Below are positions 46,293-56,800 of a stretch of DNA of 64,000 nucleotides, piece after piece. This stretch comes from Narthecium ossifragum. Taxonomy: Eukaryota > Streptophyta > Magnoliopsida > Dioscoreales > Nartheciaceae. Under the pieces are notes generated by a model that saw nothing but the letters and a program-made list of their open reading frames with translations, had not been told where the DNA came from and did not search any database. The position numbers and the translations under genes were made by a program. The stretch covers positions 1,488,001 to 1,552,000 of the forward strand of contig OY986971.1 in NCBI GenBank assembly GCA_963920575.1, given 5' to 3'. Position 1 is the first letter of the stretch, and the number at the start of each line of letters is the position of its first letter.

Positions 46293-47078
46293 TCACAGGG
46301 CATCCACGACTAGCGTGGCGAACGCGGTGCTCCCATTTTCATCAACCTTGCCATCTCTGACGTCCTTCTTGTACTTCCTGCACTGCTTCTTTACATGACC
46401 TGCTTTGTCACAGTAATAGCAATTGACACTTTTTCTTCTGCCTTGGTTCACTGCCACCATAGACTCTGAATCTGTCTGCCTCGTTTCAGTAGCCTTCCGT
46501 CTGGTCTCTTCGTTCAGCAAACATCCTGTAACTTGGTTCAGAGATATTGCTCCATCAGGCGTTGAGTTGCTGAGTGAGACTATCAGATTCTCCCAAGAAT
46601 CTGGCAAAGAACTAAGCATGAGTGATGCCTTCAGGTAGTCATCCAAAACCATCTTCATGGTTGCAAGTTGATTGACGATGCTCTGGAACTCATTCAGGTG
46701 CTCGGCTATCGACCCTCCATCCTGGTACTTCAGATTCACAAGCTGTCGGATCAAGAAAGTTTTGTTTCCAACAGACTTCCTCTCGTAAAGCTCGTGAAGC
46801 TTGTCCCACAGATCTTTGGTTGTCGTCATCGTCGACACGTGGTGGTAGACGCTATCTTCCAAACACTGTCGGATAGTTGCCAAGGCCTTCCTGTCCAGCT
46901 TGTTCCATTCTCCTTCCTCCATCTCTTTAGGCTTCTTTTCTATTCCATGCAGAGGCTCGTAGAGATCCCTGCAGAATAACAGATCCTCCATCTTTGTCTT
47001 CCATAGGCTCCAGTTGTTTCCGTTGAGTAGATTCATCCGTATAGCATTGGCGTCCATCTCGCTTCTGCCAGAATCCAA
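46293..47078 (-). CDS. Copia gag with CCHC zinc knuckle
   Basis: A 261-aa frame with MNLLNGNNWSLWKTKMEDLL at the N-terminus, DRKALATIRQCLEDSVYHHV, the LPDSWENLIVSLSNS core and the zinc knuckle CYYCDKAGHVKKQC, a complete capsid-nucleocapsid Gag. It stops 35 codons after the knuckle, where protease would begin in a full element. No internal stops or frameshifts, so it may still yield Gag that packages its own RNA. About 35% similar by eye to the gag of the 7.8-12.5 kb element, so it is a different family. Confidence 0.9.
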   Translation of the reverse strand: MDSGRSEMDANAIRMNLLNGNNWSLWKTKMEDLLFCRDLYEPLHGIEKKPKEMEEGEWNKLDRKALATIRQCLEDSVYHHVSTMTTTKDLWDKLHELYERKSVGNKTFLIRQLVNLKYQDGGSIAEHLNEFQSIVNQLATMKMVLDDYLKASLMLSSLPDSWENLIVSLSNSTPDGAISLNQVTGCLLNEETRRKATETRQTDSESMVAVNQGRRKSVNCYYCDKAGHVKKQCRKYKKDVRDGKVDENGSTAFATLVVDAL

Positions 47079-47155
47079 CCCAGATGCTTCAGATCTTTGA
47101 TTAGGGATTTAGAATCTTAATCAGGGATTCGAATCCCCCTAATCTCGGAACCTAG

Positions 47156-47167
47156 GCTCTGGTACCA
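47156..47167 (-). other. Primer-binding site of the gag-only Copia
   Basis: Minus strand TGGTACCAGAGC, one base different from the standard initiator-tRNA match TGGTATCAGAGC, two bases from the 5' LTR. Confidence 0.85.
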
Positions 47168-47169
47168 CT

Positions 47170-47971
47170 TGTTGGGGAATCTGAGGGGTCCCGGCGATGC
47201 CGAAGATACGCCAGATTGATACGGGGATGTCGCAGTGGAAGAGAAACAACCAAACCACAAAGAAAAGGGAAAAGTGGAGACAAGGATTTACGTGGAAAAA
47301 CCTACCAGCAACAACTGGAAGGAAAAAAACCACGGGCAGCAGAGGAAATCTTCACTATGAGAGAGAGATTACAAAGCCCAAACCCTAGCAGAGACAAAGA
47401 GATCTCTCTCTAGGGTTGCCTACTCTCACACCTCTCACAAGCCTCTCAATAACATCTTTACCACACAAAGAAACCCTAAAAGCATCCTATTTATAGAGTC
47501 CAATGAATACAAATCCGGATTAAATCTGAGCCGTCGGATTTGCCCGTCCAATGGAGAGGGATCGATCCCACTCAAGGGTTCGATCGATCCGAGTATGCGT
47601 GAGAACGAGGGATTCCTGAATTCCCGAGTCGGATCGATCCCACTCTGAAGGAGCAATCGATCCGTCCCTAAAAAACTCAAAATCCCGAAGAAGGATCGAT
47701 CGACTGATCGATCCAACCTTGCCGTTCGAAAATAGGTGCCTTCTGTTTCTTTGTTTTCCGAGTCGGATCGATCCGTCTTTGAGAGACGGATCGATCGGCT
47801 GTTCAATTTCAAAGCCCGATCGATCCGTAGATCGATCCGTCGATATTCTTCAAGGCCCGATCGATCCGTCGATATTCTTCAAGGCCCGATCGATCCGTCT
47901 CTTGAAGAAGACGGATCGATCCAACGATCCTTTGCTGCCGTCATCATCCTCATGGGAGGAAAAAGCCAATA
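47170..47971 (-). repeat. 5' LTR of the gag-only Copia
   Basis: Begins TGTTGGGGAATC and ends GCCAATA (CA changed to TA). It is 32 bp longer than the other LTR, explained by a 29-bp tandem duplication (TCGATATTCTTCAAGGCCCG plus GATCGATCC) near 47840-47900 and one extra AAG. Confidence 0.9.
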
Positions 47972-48192
47972 GTTCAGTCCTACATATGGAGCTTCAAGCT
48001 ATTCATTTTGCTATTCTAGTGATTGCTAGAGATGATCGTGCCCGGTTAATTATCAAATCCGATTCACTGCACGCGGTTGGCAACCTGAGGGGACGCCGGT
48101 CTTGGGATAATGAATCAGTCATCTTCATTCGTGATATTTGATCCTAAATTTTTTATTTTACTTCTATTACTTTTGTGTTTATCCCTCGGGAA

Positions 48193-49094
48193 CAGGGGCG
48201 GACCCATTCACAAATCAGGGGGGCCTGGCCCCCCCTGAATTTTTTTTATTAGCTTAGTCTTCTGTGGGCCCCGCGCCCCCCACTCCTACCCACATAGCCC
48301 CTGGCTAGGGATGGCAATTTGTACCGAACCGATGGGGAACCGAACCGTTCCGCCCCGATTCCTTGCCCCGAATCCGTGATTTTGCCCCGTGGATATGGGT
48401 TTGGTAGAACCTAATAGATCCCCGTGGGGAATGGGGCAAGTTTGGTATAGGTTTTTCCCCGAACCGATTCCCCGCCCCGCCCCATATCTGCCCCGCCCCG
48501 ATAATTAAATTACTAAAATACCCTATATAGTAGTGGGGTCAGTGACTTAGTATTTACTGTTTAGAATGATACAGAGTCAGAAGATTCATGTGTTACTCGT
48601 GAGGTAATTCACATTTATCAATTTTGTCTTACATTTTTTGCAGTCACTATTATATATTGCCAACATTAATTCTTGTGTTTTATTTTTTTTTGTTTCAATT
48701 AAATAGGTATGAATTATATCAATGAAGGACTTGAGGTTGTAGGGTCAAATTGGAGGAGAAGAAGGATACACCCATGGTTTTTTTTTTGTTCTCAATGGTG
48801 TTTTACCAAGAGTTTTTTTTTGTTCTCAATGATTTTGTAAGTGTTTATGCTAAACCGTGGTGATCCGTGGTTCCCCGAACCCTGTTTGGTATGGGGACGG
48901 TACGAACCGCTAATCTCCGTGGGGAATGGGGCGGTTTTGGGACATGGTTTTTTAATGGGGAATGGGGCGGTTTTGAAGATCCCCGCCCCGATCCGCCCCG
49001 TTGCCATCCCTACCCCTGGCCCCCCCTGAGACCTGAGTTACCCTTCCTTCCCTTGGCTGACCCCCCCTTACTTGAGGGGCTGGGTCCGCCCCTG
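48193..49094. mobile_element. Non-autonomous hAT element (outer)
   Basis: Terminal inverted repeats CAGGGGCGGACCCA and TGGGTCCGCCCCTG are perfect, with the perfect 8-bp target duplication CTCGGGAA (48185-48192, 49095-49102). Without the inner insertion it is about 187 bp and G/C-rich, with no coding. Confidence 0.93.
48306..49012. mobile_element. Non-autonomous hAT element (inner, nested)
   Basis: TIRs TAGGGATGGCAA and TTGCCATCCCTA, with the perfect 8-bp duplication CCCCTGGC (48298-48305, 49013-49020) lying inside the outer element. 707 bp. Both ends are rich in CCCCGCCCCG-type and GGAATGGGG motifs in inverted orientation. No transposase. Confidence 0.93.
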
Positions 49095-49239
49095 CTCGGG
49101 AATGTAATGAGAGAGGGGATGGTGTAGATGTCTTGATGGTTGCTTTGCCTGGTCGAAGTTGGATGGACTAGGTGTTTTAGATAGTGTGATGTAAGTTATA
49201 CTACTAGCATTCGAGTTGAACTAATCAAACAAAAAAAAG

Positions 49240-50278
49240 GTACGAGTCTGTCCCCATACTAAACTATCATTTAATAGCGAATAGTGTTGGTCATGTGACT
49301 TGATTATCAAATTCAGTAGGGCCATACTAATAAGATTAGTGAATTCTCTCCTTCTCCTTGATTAGTGGAATTCATCAACACATATGGACTTGTGACGTGT
49401 AACATTTTCTTCCTATTTTATATAATATATGCTGTTTATTGTAACATGTCTAAGCTAAAAATACTGTCAACAAAAACAATGCCAGTTCAAATTTAGACAA
49501 AAAAATATCTTATAGCTAAACTCGACCTTCCGATCTGTTGTTCAGTATGTTTATCTCCCTTTCCTATTTCTTTTCCCCTTTTATCTCAAATAGGTTCCTC
49601 GAGTCACCTCTATGATCATATATATAGCATGATTTTGTGTTAATACTATGTGAGGCTAAGTTGAGGATCGGAGATGTGTTTGTCTAAATATTAAATAACG
49701 AATTCAATATCAATGTTAAGTAAATGTTCTGAAGAAGAAGGTTCCTTATTTTTATTCCCATAGGCAGCACCCCATCTCCACTCTTTCTATGACTGCTGTG
49801 AGATCTATCTGATTTGCTACATTATACTACACTCCGATGCTGCATCATGCGACCATATCACGTGAGCCAGTATAATGTTACATCATAGCCCCCTTTTTTT
49901 ATAGTAAATAGAAATGTCACAAACCCTAGACAACGCATGAATTTTTTTTCCAAATAGAATCTTATATTTACTTTTTACACATTAGAATCCCCTTTCATGT
50001 TTTTTTTTACATAATAAGATCTCATACACGCGTATAAACTAATGCACATATAATTCTTGATTATATACGTATCATGGGTACGCATATAATTATGGTTTAT
50101 ACGCGTATTAGTTTATATACGTGTTCCTTATGTGTATGGGGTCCTATTATGCAAAAAAAACATGAAAATGGATCCTAAAATACAAAAAGTGAATAGTAGG
50201 GGTTCTATTTAGCAACAAATCTAGACAACGCATTGGTCCTTTTATGGCATCAAGCAATACGTCGGTGGCGCCGATGCA
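49240..50278. other. Intergenic DNA, no gene recognised
   Basis: AT-rich. 49930-50210 holds an inverted arrangement of TATACGCGTAT-type motifs and repeated phrases such as ATACGCGTA and TTATGCA; it may be a fold-back remnant. Confidence 0.45.
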
Positions 50279-51108
50279 ATGAAAGAAATAGGGCCCATAA
50301 TAAATAGCAAGCTCGGAAGTCCGAGGAGGTCGAGGAGCTTGTTGCTCACCTATGGAGCATGGTGGATCTGGAAGGACTGGTGCAAGGTGGTCGTAGGAGA
50401 GAAGGGGCAGGAGGCCAGGGAGCTCACACGCCTAATCAAGTGGCAGTCCAGAGAGCATATAGCAACAGTAAGGTAAGGGAGAAGCAAACCAACATAGGGG
50501 CAGGAGGCCAGGGAGCTCGCACGCCTAATCAAGTGGCAGTCTAGAGAGCATATAGCAACAGTAAGGCAAGGGAGGAGCAAACCAGCAGAGGAGCAGGAGC
50601 GGAGTATCAGATTCCAAGTCAATGCATCATTTGATAGACTTGCTGCCACAACGGGAATTGGGGTCGTTTGTATAGACGACGAAGAGCTGGTGCTCTGGGC
50701 CGAGAGTAGCTCCCACAAGACGGAATCCATCCTCCTTTGGAGAGCTAAAATGCAATTTTCTTGGCGGTCAACAAAGTGATAGAGTATAGGTTCAAGCAGG
50801 TTCTTGTTGAAAGCGACTCGTTACATGCCGTACACATGATAGAGGGGAGATTACTGTTGGTAGAGGAATGCAAAGAAGTGGTGCAAGACATGGTGGACGA
50901 GGCACAGTCTCATGAACTTTCACATTGCCCACATACCACGTGAACAAAACATGCATGCTGATTAGCTGGCGTGAGAGGCACTCAGGCTTTGTCGTGAATT
51001 TCTAGGTTGGGGGGGGTTGGGGATGGATCCTCGGCTGGGCAGCAATTTTGTACTTAGCCCCATTAGAGGTTTGTATCCCTATGGCTTAATTAATCAAAAA
51101 AAATGGTA
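50279..51108 (+). mobile_element. LINE 3' fragment with RNase H domain
   Basis: Reads LLTYGAWWIWKDWC, the end of the zinc-binding RT region of plant LINEs, then a 93-bp tandem duplication, then an RNase H domain in shifted frames: GVVCIDDEELVLWAESSSHK, VLVESDSLHAVHMIEGRLLL. It ends in a short A run at 51096-51105. Several frameshifts and a stop show it is dead. Confidence 0.75.
50403..50590 (+). repeat. Two-copy 93-bp tandem duplication inside the LINE
   Basis: GGGGCAGGAGGCCAGGGAGC occurs at 50404 and 50497, with nearly identical following sequence (CGCCTAATCAAGTGGCAGTC). 93 is a multiple of three. Confidence 0.9.
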
Positions 51109-51123
51109 ATGTTTAACTATTCG

Positions 51124-51356
51124 AATCTGTTTGGTATGGGGTTAAGGGATGTTATCTCCGCTTAAGCGGGATTATCCCCACTTAACCCCCTTATTCTCAC
51201 ATTTATTCCTAAATATCAAAGGTAATTATTACTATTTTATTCATGTACCACCTACCATCACCACTCTACTTTTTCCTATCCCAATTCTTTAACCACTTAA
51301 CCCAAAATAAACTAACCCAAGATCCATTAACCCGAAATAAACTTGCATAATCCCGA
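51124..51356. mobile_element. Possible Tourist-like MITE
   Basis: The left end AATCTGTTTGGTATGGGGTT and the right-end segment GCATAATCCCGAACAC are weakly inverted. Interior TTATCCC/GGGATAA motifs resemble those at 37300 and 55845. No target duplication was seen. Confidence 0.35.
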
Positions 51357-53836
51357 ACACCTCCTCAGGATAATCTACCATGTCTTGCTAAAAAGACGTC
51401 TCTGTCACTCATCACGTAATCAAAAGTTGGCTCGCTCTGGGGTCCTATCAATTAGTTTAATTTGGCCAGTAAACAAAAGCCCAGGTTTCCCGGCAAACCT
51501 CGTCAGATGCGGAACTAATAGTCACCAAAACTATTGTATACTAAAAATACAAAATATGCTACAGCCTACAGCTATACATATACTTCTAACTTTATTAGTA
51601 GGATTCCAGGGCTGTGACAACTATTCTATGCCATCTTCTAACCTCCTTTCTTTATTTCATACACATGTACGCTACACTACTACCACTACTCCTGCATGAG
51701 AAGTACAATAGAAATGGCTTAGTAATGTGGCATTATAAATGGTCCCACGTGATTCCAGAGAGGAACGAACGAGTCTAGCTAGCTACCAGAGTAGAATTCA
51801 ATGCATCGAGCAGGACGCACGTGAACAGCTCCATCCCCTTCCCTACCCATATATATATCCACTCTCCAGCCCCTGGCCAGTACTGTCTTAATTTAATTGG
51901 CTAGCTAGCTAGCTAGGGCAGTCCTTCAACAGATTGAATCCAGGTTCTCGTGTACGAAAGGTGTCTCTTGGGTTATATCGCACACTACACAGTGACAGTG
52001 ATGTACAAGATTGAATTCAATATTGTAAGATATGTTTGGAAGAATCCTTATATTAAACTTGACTTGGATTAGGGTAAAAGCTGATGGAGCTGCCTCTGTG
52101 TTCGCTCGAGAGTGAGCGACTCCATGAACAAGTTCGCTCAAGCATGTTGATCTGCTTCAGACCATGTTGATCTTGATCCTAATATTCTCTACGTCACATG
52201 ACGATTTTATGAGTCAGTCTGTGTCAAGCTCCACGACTCGTGAATATTTTTAATTTTTTACCGGATGAAAAAGAAACGTCGAGAAGAAATCACAAACCGA
52301 GATGAACTGGTATGAAATTTAACAAATCATAGTTGATTTGATTTGATGGTGTGGTACGGCAATTTATTTCAGAATAAAACAAAAAAAATGCTCATGTATG
52401 GTTCGGTGAGTGGACCGCACCAAACTATTTCCATTCTGAATGTGGCATACATATGGGGCCCACTCGTGGGTGATGCCATCATAAATCATCACTTCTCCAT
52501 GCGGTAATCATACCACACTGCACCCTACCAACGGCTAATTAACCTCGCGGCCACCATGTTTGCCCTTTTAATGCGATTGGTTGATCCCGACGCCACCGGT
52601 GCCGATAAGGAAACACACGTAATAATGACCGCAGTGACCAGTGTGCCCAGTAGTAGGAGTAGTAGTTGGTGGGTCCCAGCGGCTCCACGGGGGTGCGGTG
52701 CCGTCACTCGCCAGCCAACATGCCCTCGATGACCCCCCATTTACCCTCGATCACGTCCCTCCCACAGTCCCACTGCTGCTGTAATAAATATGGAAATAAG
52801 TAAGGGATCTCGCTGCATTGACCTCCGGTGATGCTTATCACAGTAGTCTACTATGCCGATTCCCATACGGGATTGCGAGAAACTCCTTTCCCATAATTTT
52901 TTGATTTATTCTGCGAAAATAAGATGAATAATTAATGAAGAAGATGCCTTTATCCTCTGCTTTTGATCTAATTTTCGGCGATGGCTACATGGTGTCCTTC
53001 AATTGTTTGATGCTCGTTAAAAATGCGAACAAGAAATAATAATACAAAATTCTTATTTTCTCGCTTTTAGAAGTTCTACAAACTAACTTTAATATTTGAT
53101 TAAACATCCACCATTTTTTTGGCAACCATTTATCGAGAAAGATTTACTATTAAGAACCTGTTAGATTTTAAACAAAGTTTTATTTTTTATTGTTTTCAGG
53201 AGCTCCAGAGAATTTAATATCCGCAATTTTCTCGCTTTCAGGACCGCTCTCGGCTCTCCAAACAAATAACGGACCAGACGGGGGGAAACGCCCCGATTCA
53301 CTTTATTTTCAAAACGGACGGTCTGGACTCTTCCGATGCCCGGGGAATCAGATCTCCATAAGGCGCGACCTTCCTATCAAAGCAAAGCATCGACAGCGGC
53401 GACTTCCCATTTAAGCCCCTCCACCGGTCACGGTCGATTAACTCATCTTAACTATCCGGTCAACTTACCGGCCGTACAGAACGTTACCGGTAACCAACTC
53501 GATACCTTACTTACTTTATTAGCAAAAGGATCCACCGCGATCTATTTTATCTGTCGCTCGGTACCCTCACCGCTCTCCTCGCCGCTCTACCCGAAGCAAT
53601 GCGGTGGCGCTGCCCGCAGCCCTTCTCCGATCCAACCTCCGTGTAAATCGCTATCCCAACTCTAGCTCTAGTTCGCCATTAGCGCACTCTTCTGCGAGCT
53701 CGATAGATTCGCGCAACGGCGAGTGTTGTGTGAACTGTTGAATCTTGTAGTTAGAGGAGCAGTGGGTTAAAGTTTGTCTCGAGTTCTCGCTCGGATCGGA
53801 GCCGGGTTCTGCGGGGGAACGTCTGATCGGGGGGCG
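51357..53836. other. Intergenic DNA and BRX-family gene upstream region
   Basis: A TATATATAT box at about 51850 is followed by GCTAGCTAGCTAGCTAG without an open frame; it could start a non-coding transcript. From about 53400 the sequence turns GC-rich and pyrimidine-rich and probably contains the promoter and 5' leader of the gene at 53837. Confidence 0.4.
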
Positions 53837-56800
53837 ATGCTGACGTGCATCGCGTGCACGAAGCAGCTAGGAGACGGCGGCGCCGGCAGCGCGTTGCACG
53901 AGCCGGAGGATGATGATGGCGGCGGCGGCGCCACCCCGAGCACCCGCCAGGCCATCAAGGCCCTCACAGCTCAGGTGAGCTCCAATTGTACGATTCCTGG
54001 TGCTAATGCTTCGATTTTTAGCTTGGTTTGTTGGACATTTTAGCGTTTACGGTGGGTTTGATCGGGTTTTGGTGCGAATTAGATCAAGGACATGGCGATG
54101 AAGGCTTCGGGGGCGTACCGGCACTGTGGGAAGCCGTGCGCCGCGGCGACGGCTTCGGGTCGGCGCGGTGGTGGATACGAGGATTCGGAACCGGCGTCGG
54201 CGTCGGAGAGGTTTCACTACGTGTATAGGAGGGCGGCAGCGGCTGCGATGGTCGGGGTGAGCGCGGGGTCGACCCCCCGGGGGGCAGTGAGGGGGATCTC
54301 GAGCGGGGAGGCGACGCCGTCGATGAGCGGCCGCACGGACGCATCGGCGGCGGTTTTCATGGAGGACGAGGAGGGGCCTAGGGAGTGGGTCGCTCAGGTG
54401 GAGCCCGGGGTTCTCATCACCTTCCTCTCCCTCCACGGTGGCGGTAACGATCTCAAGCGGATCCGGTTCAGGTACTCCTCCGTCCAACTCTCTAGTCTCT
54501 CTCCCTGACTCTCACTGCTCCTCTGGCTTGTTAATGGAGGTCCGATACCCGCTGACCCGTCCCAAGTTCACCATTTCTAGAAGCTGGTTCAGCGCATGGA
54601 GCCATATAGGCTCTAGTTTTGAATTCCTCTGTGATCTTATCGGATCCGGATACTGGTCAGATCCAACCCGTTCATACCCGTGTAGGCTTGTGATTCCGCC
54701 CCGCTGGATCCTAGGTGGTTATTTCTTTAAAAATTTGGTAGGAGTAAGGATCCGATCACCGCCAGTGTGGTGAACCTGTCGGGGGGACCTAGATGCATTG
54801 GATAGCTTACCAGCTGTGTCATCCAATTTGTTTGAATTTTTTTCCCACTTTAAAAACAAAAGAGCACGGATTTGTGATGCTAGAGACACCGCTATAGTAG
54901 ACCGGAATGTGACCCGGCATGAGATCCTGGACCCACTAAACGGGAATTGACGTCATAATATCGGTGATGCTACTGTGAATTTGGTGCAGTGGTTTAGTGT
55001 ACTCTCAATCGCAAATAAAGTTGCTAAATTTAGGTCATTTTGTTCGCTTTCAGTACCAATTTCGAGCTAGAAACGCGATTTTTGAGGTAAATGTCACTGT
55101 ATGTGTTCCGTATCTTAGCATATTATCTAGCTGAGATTGCTTAAGAGCTTATATCCGGGTTAGCGTTCTTGATTGGATTTCAGGAATGCGTCACAGCGAG
55201 CTTCATGCTATTAACATGATCTTCGCAATATCGTCAACGTTACCAAGCCTCTTTTTGCAGGCTTGGTCACATTCAAACTGCTCCCAAATGGCTATGTTAT
55301 CTTTTAGCATATGGCTCAATGATGATGGTGTCTAAAGATGTCGGTGTCGGCATCGGCCTTTATGCCACTTTTCTTTTGTTTACGTTTATTTTGAGTTCTC
55401 GTTTGGGTTCTTAGTTTTTTTTTATTGTTAATCTTGTAGTAATATCAAGCTTTAGAATGGGTATCTTTGGGAATTTACCAGCGTGACTTGTTCTAAAGAT
55501 TCTTTGGAAACTCTGTTCACAGATCTCAAAAACCTAGAGTTGGTGAAAAGGATCCGATATCATTAAAAAATAGGAAAGAAATAATGATTGTTGGAAGGGA
55601 AGTGGGGTTCCATTGAGGATAGATAGAATTCTCTCTGGGATACTTCTGCTGGTCACCTTCTCGTCCCACTTGTAGCAATGGCTTAAGTATTTTAGTGCGC
55701 TGCTTTTGTTTGGAAACGATTGTGCGTTTCTCCTGATTCCCGGGGGTTCGTTGGCCTTGCCTCTTACTTTAGTGGTAGTCTTGGGAAGCTAGCTGAACCC
55801 TCCCCCAAAGGAGGTTCTTGAATCCCGACAAAACGAAAAACTCTAGCATGGCTTTGGTCTGGGGATAATACGAGGATAACTAGGGGTGGCAATTCGAGTC
55901 ATGACCCACAAACCCAACCCGATCCAAAATAAACGGGTTTGGGTTTGGTGTTATCGGGTTCGGGTCATAAACGGGTCAACCTGTTTACGACCCGTGAATA
56001 AATGGGTCGGGTCGGGTTGACCTGCTGGTTAGGCGGGTCAACCCGTTTAATTTAATATCACATAGACTTTTAGGGCTAATTTGAATGTGATCTCACCTCA
56101 TCAAGGAAAATTAAAATAAGTTGTAAGTTTATTGTTTACGTTGGATGGTTTGGATGTAATTGAAACAGGTTGTAATTTTATTACTTACTAATTTTATTAA
56201 TTAGTTAATAATTTGTTACTTAATTGTTGTTGAACGGGTCGACCCGTTTATAAATGGGTCGGGTTCGGATTGATAGACTTGACCTGTTTATTAAATGGGT
56301 CGGGTTCGAGTTTGGTCTTTGGGTCGAGATATCGGTGCTCGACCCGACCCGAATCCGACTCATGAACCCGAATTGCCACCCATAAGGATAACCCTCTTAT
56401 CCCTTACTTTATCTTCGAACATTATTTTTTTTATCTCAAATAATAATTATTTATTTATTCCTATTTTTTAAATAAGAACTTTATCCTCGCTCATTATCAC
56501 CATTTTTTCTAACCCCAAAATCTCTTATCCTCATTTATCCCCGATCAATCATTACTGATTTATTCCCATATTTTCTAACCCAAAAATCCCTTATCCTCGT
56601 TTATCCCCATTTTTTCTACAGTTATCCTCACATTTTCTCTCTCCAAACCAAACGAGTGCTTTACAGGCAAACTAGTGCAGATGAGTACAAATAAGTAAAG
56701 CCTCGTCTTACGCTTTACAAGAGAAAATAGTGTCTGGGAACTTGGGGCTGATGGCTCTTTGTTTCCCTTCTTTGTCTGGATGGGGGATTATGGATATCTG

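Larger units (their letters stand above)
45130..47971 (-). mobile_element. Gag-only non-autonomous Copia retrotransposon
   Basis: A 2.84 kb element with LTRs of 770 bp (45130-45899) and 802 bp (47170-47971) and a perfect 5-bp target duplication GTTCA (45125-45129, 47972-47976). The internal 1,270 bp hold only gag with a zinc knuckle; protease, integrase, RT and RNase H are absent. PBS (minus strand TGGTACCAGAGC, 47167-47156) and a polypurine tract (GACGGGGGAGTT, at 45901-45915) are kept. LTR divergence is low. It would depend on enzymes from a relative. Confidence 0.9.
45073..49239 (+). mobile_element. LINE 3' fragment, interrupted by a Copia element and a hAT
   Basis: The open frame 45073-45129 (GQQLRHSSYKKHESKAS) continues after removal of the Copia insertion, at 47972, as VLHMELQAIHFAILVIARDD and then IIKSDSLHAV. 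The MELQAI...SDSLHAV pattern is the RNase H domain found at the end of plant L1-type LINEs. The tail continues at 49103 after the hAT and ends in an A-rich stretch at about 49218-49238. The original element is a 5'-truncated dead copy. Confidence 0.6.

Noticed and set aside
51845..51930. TATA box followed by CTAGCTAG repeat as a gene start
   Set aside because: No open frame or exon pattern downstream; kept only as a remark.
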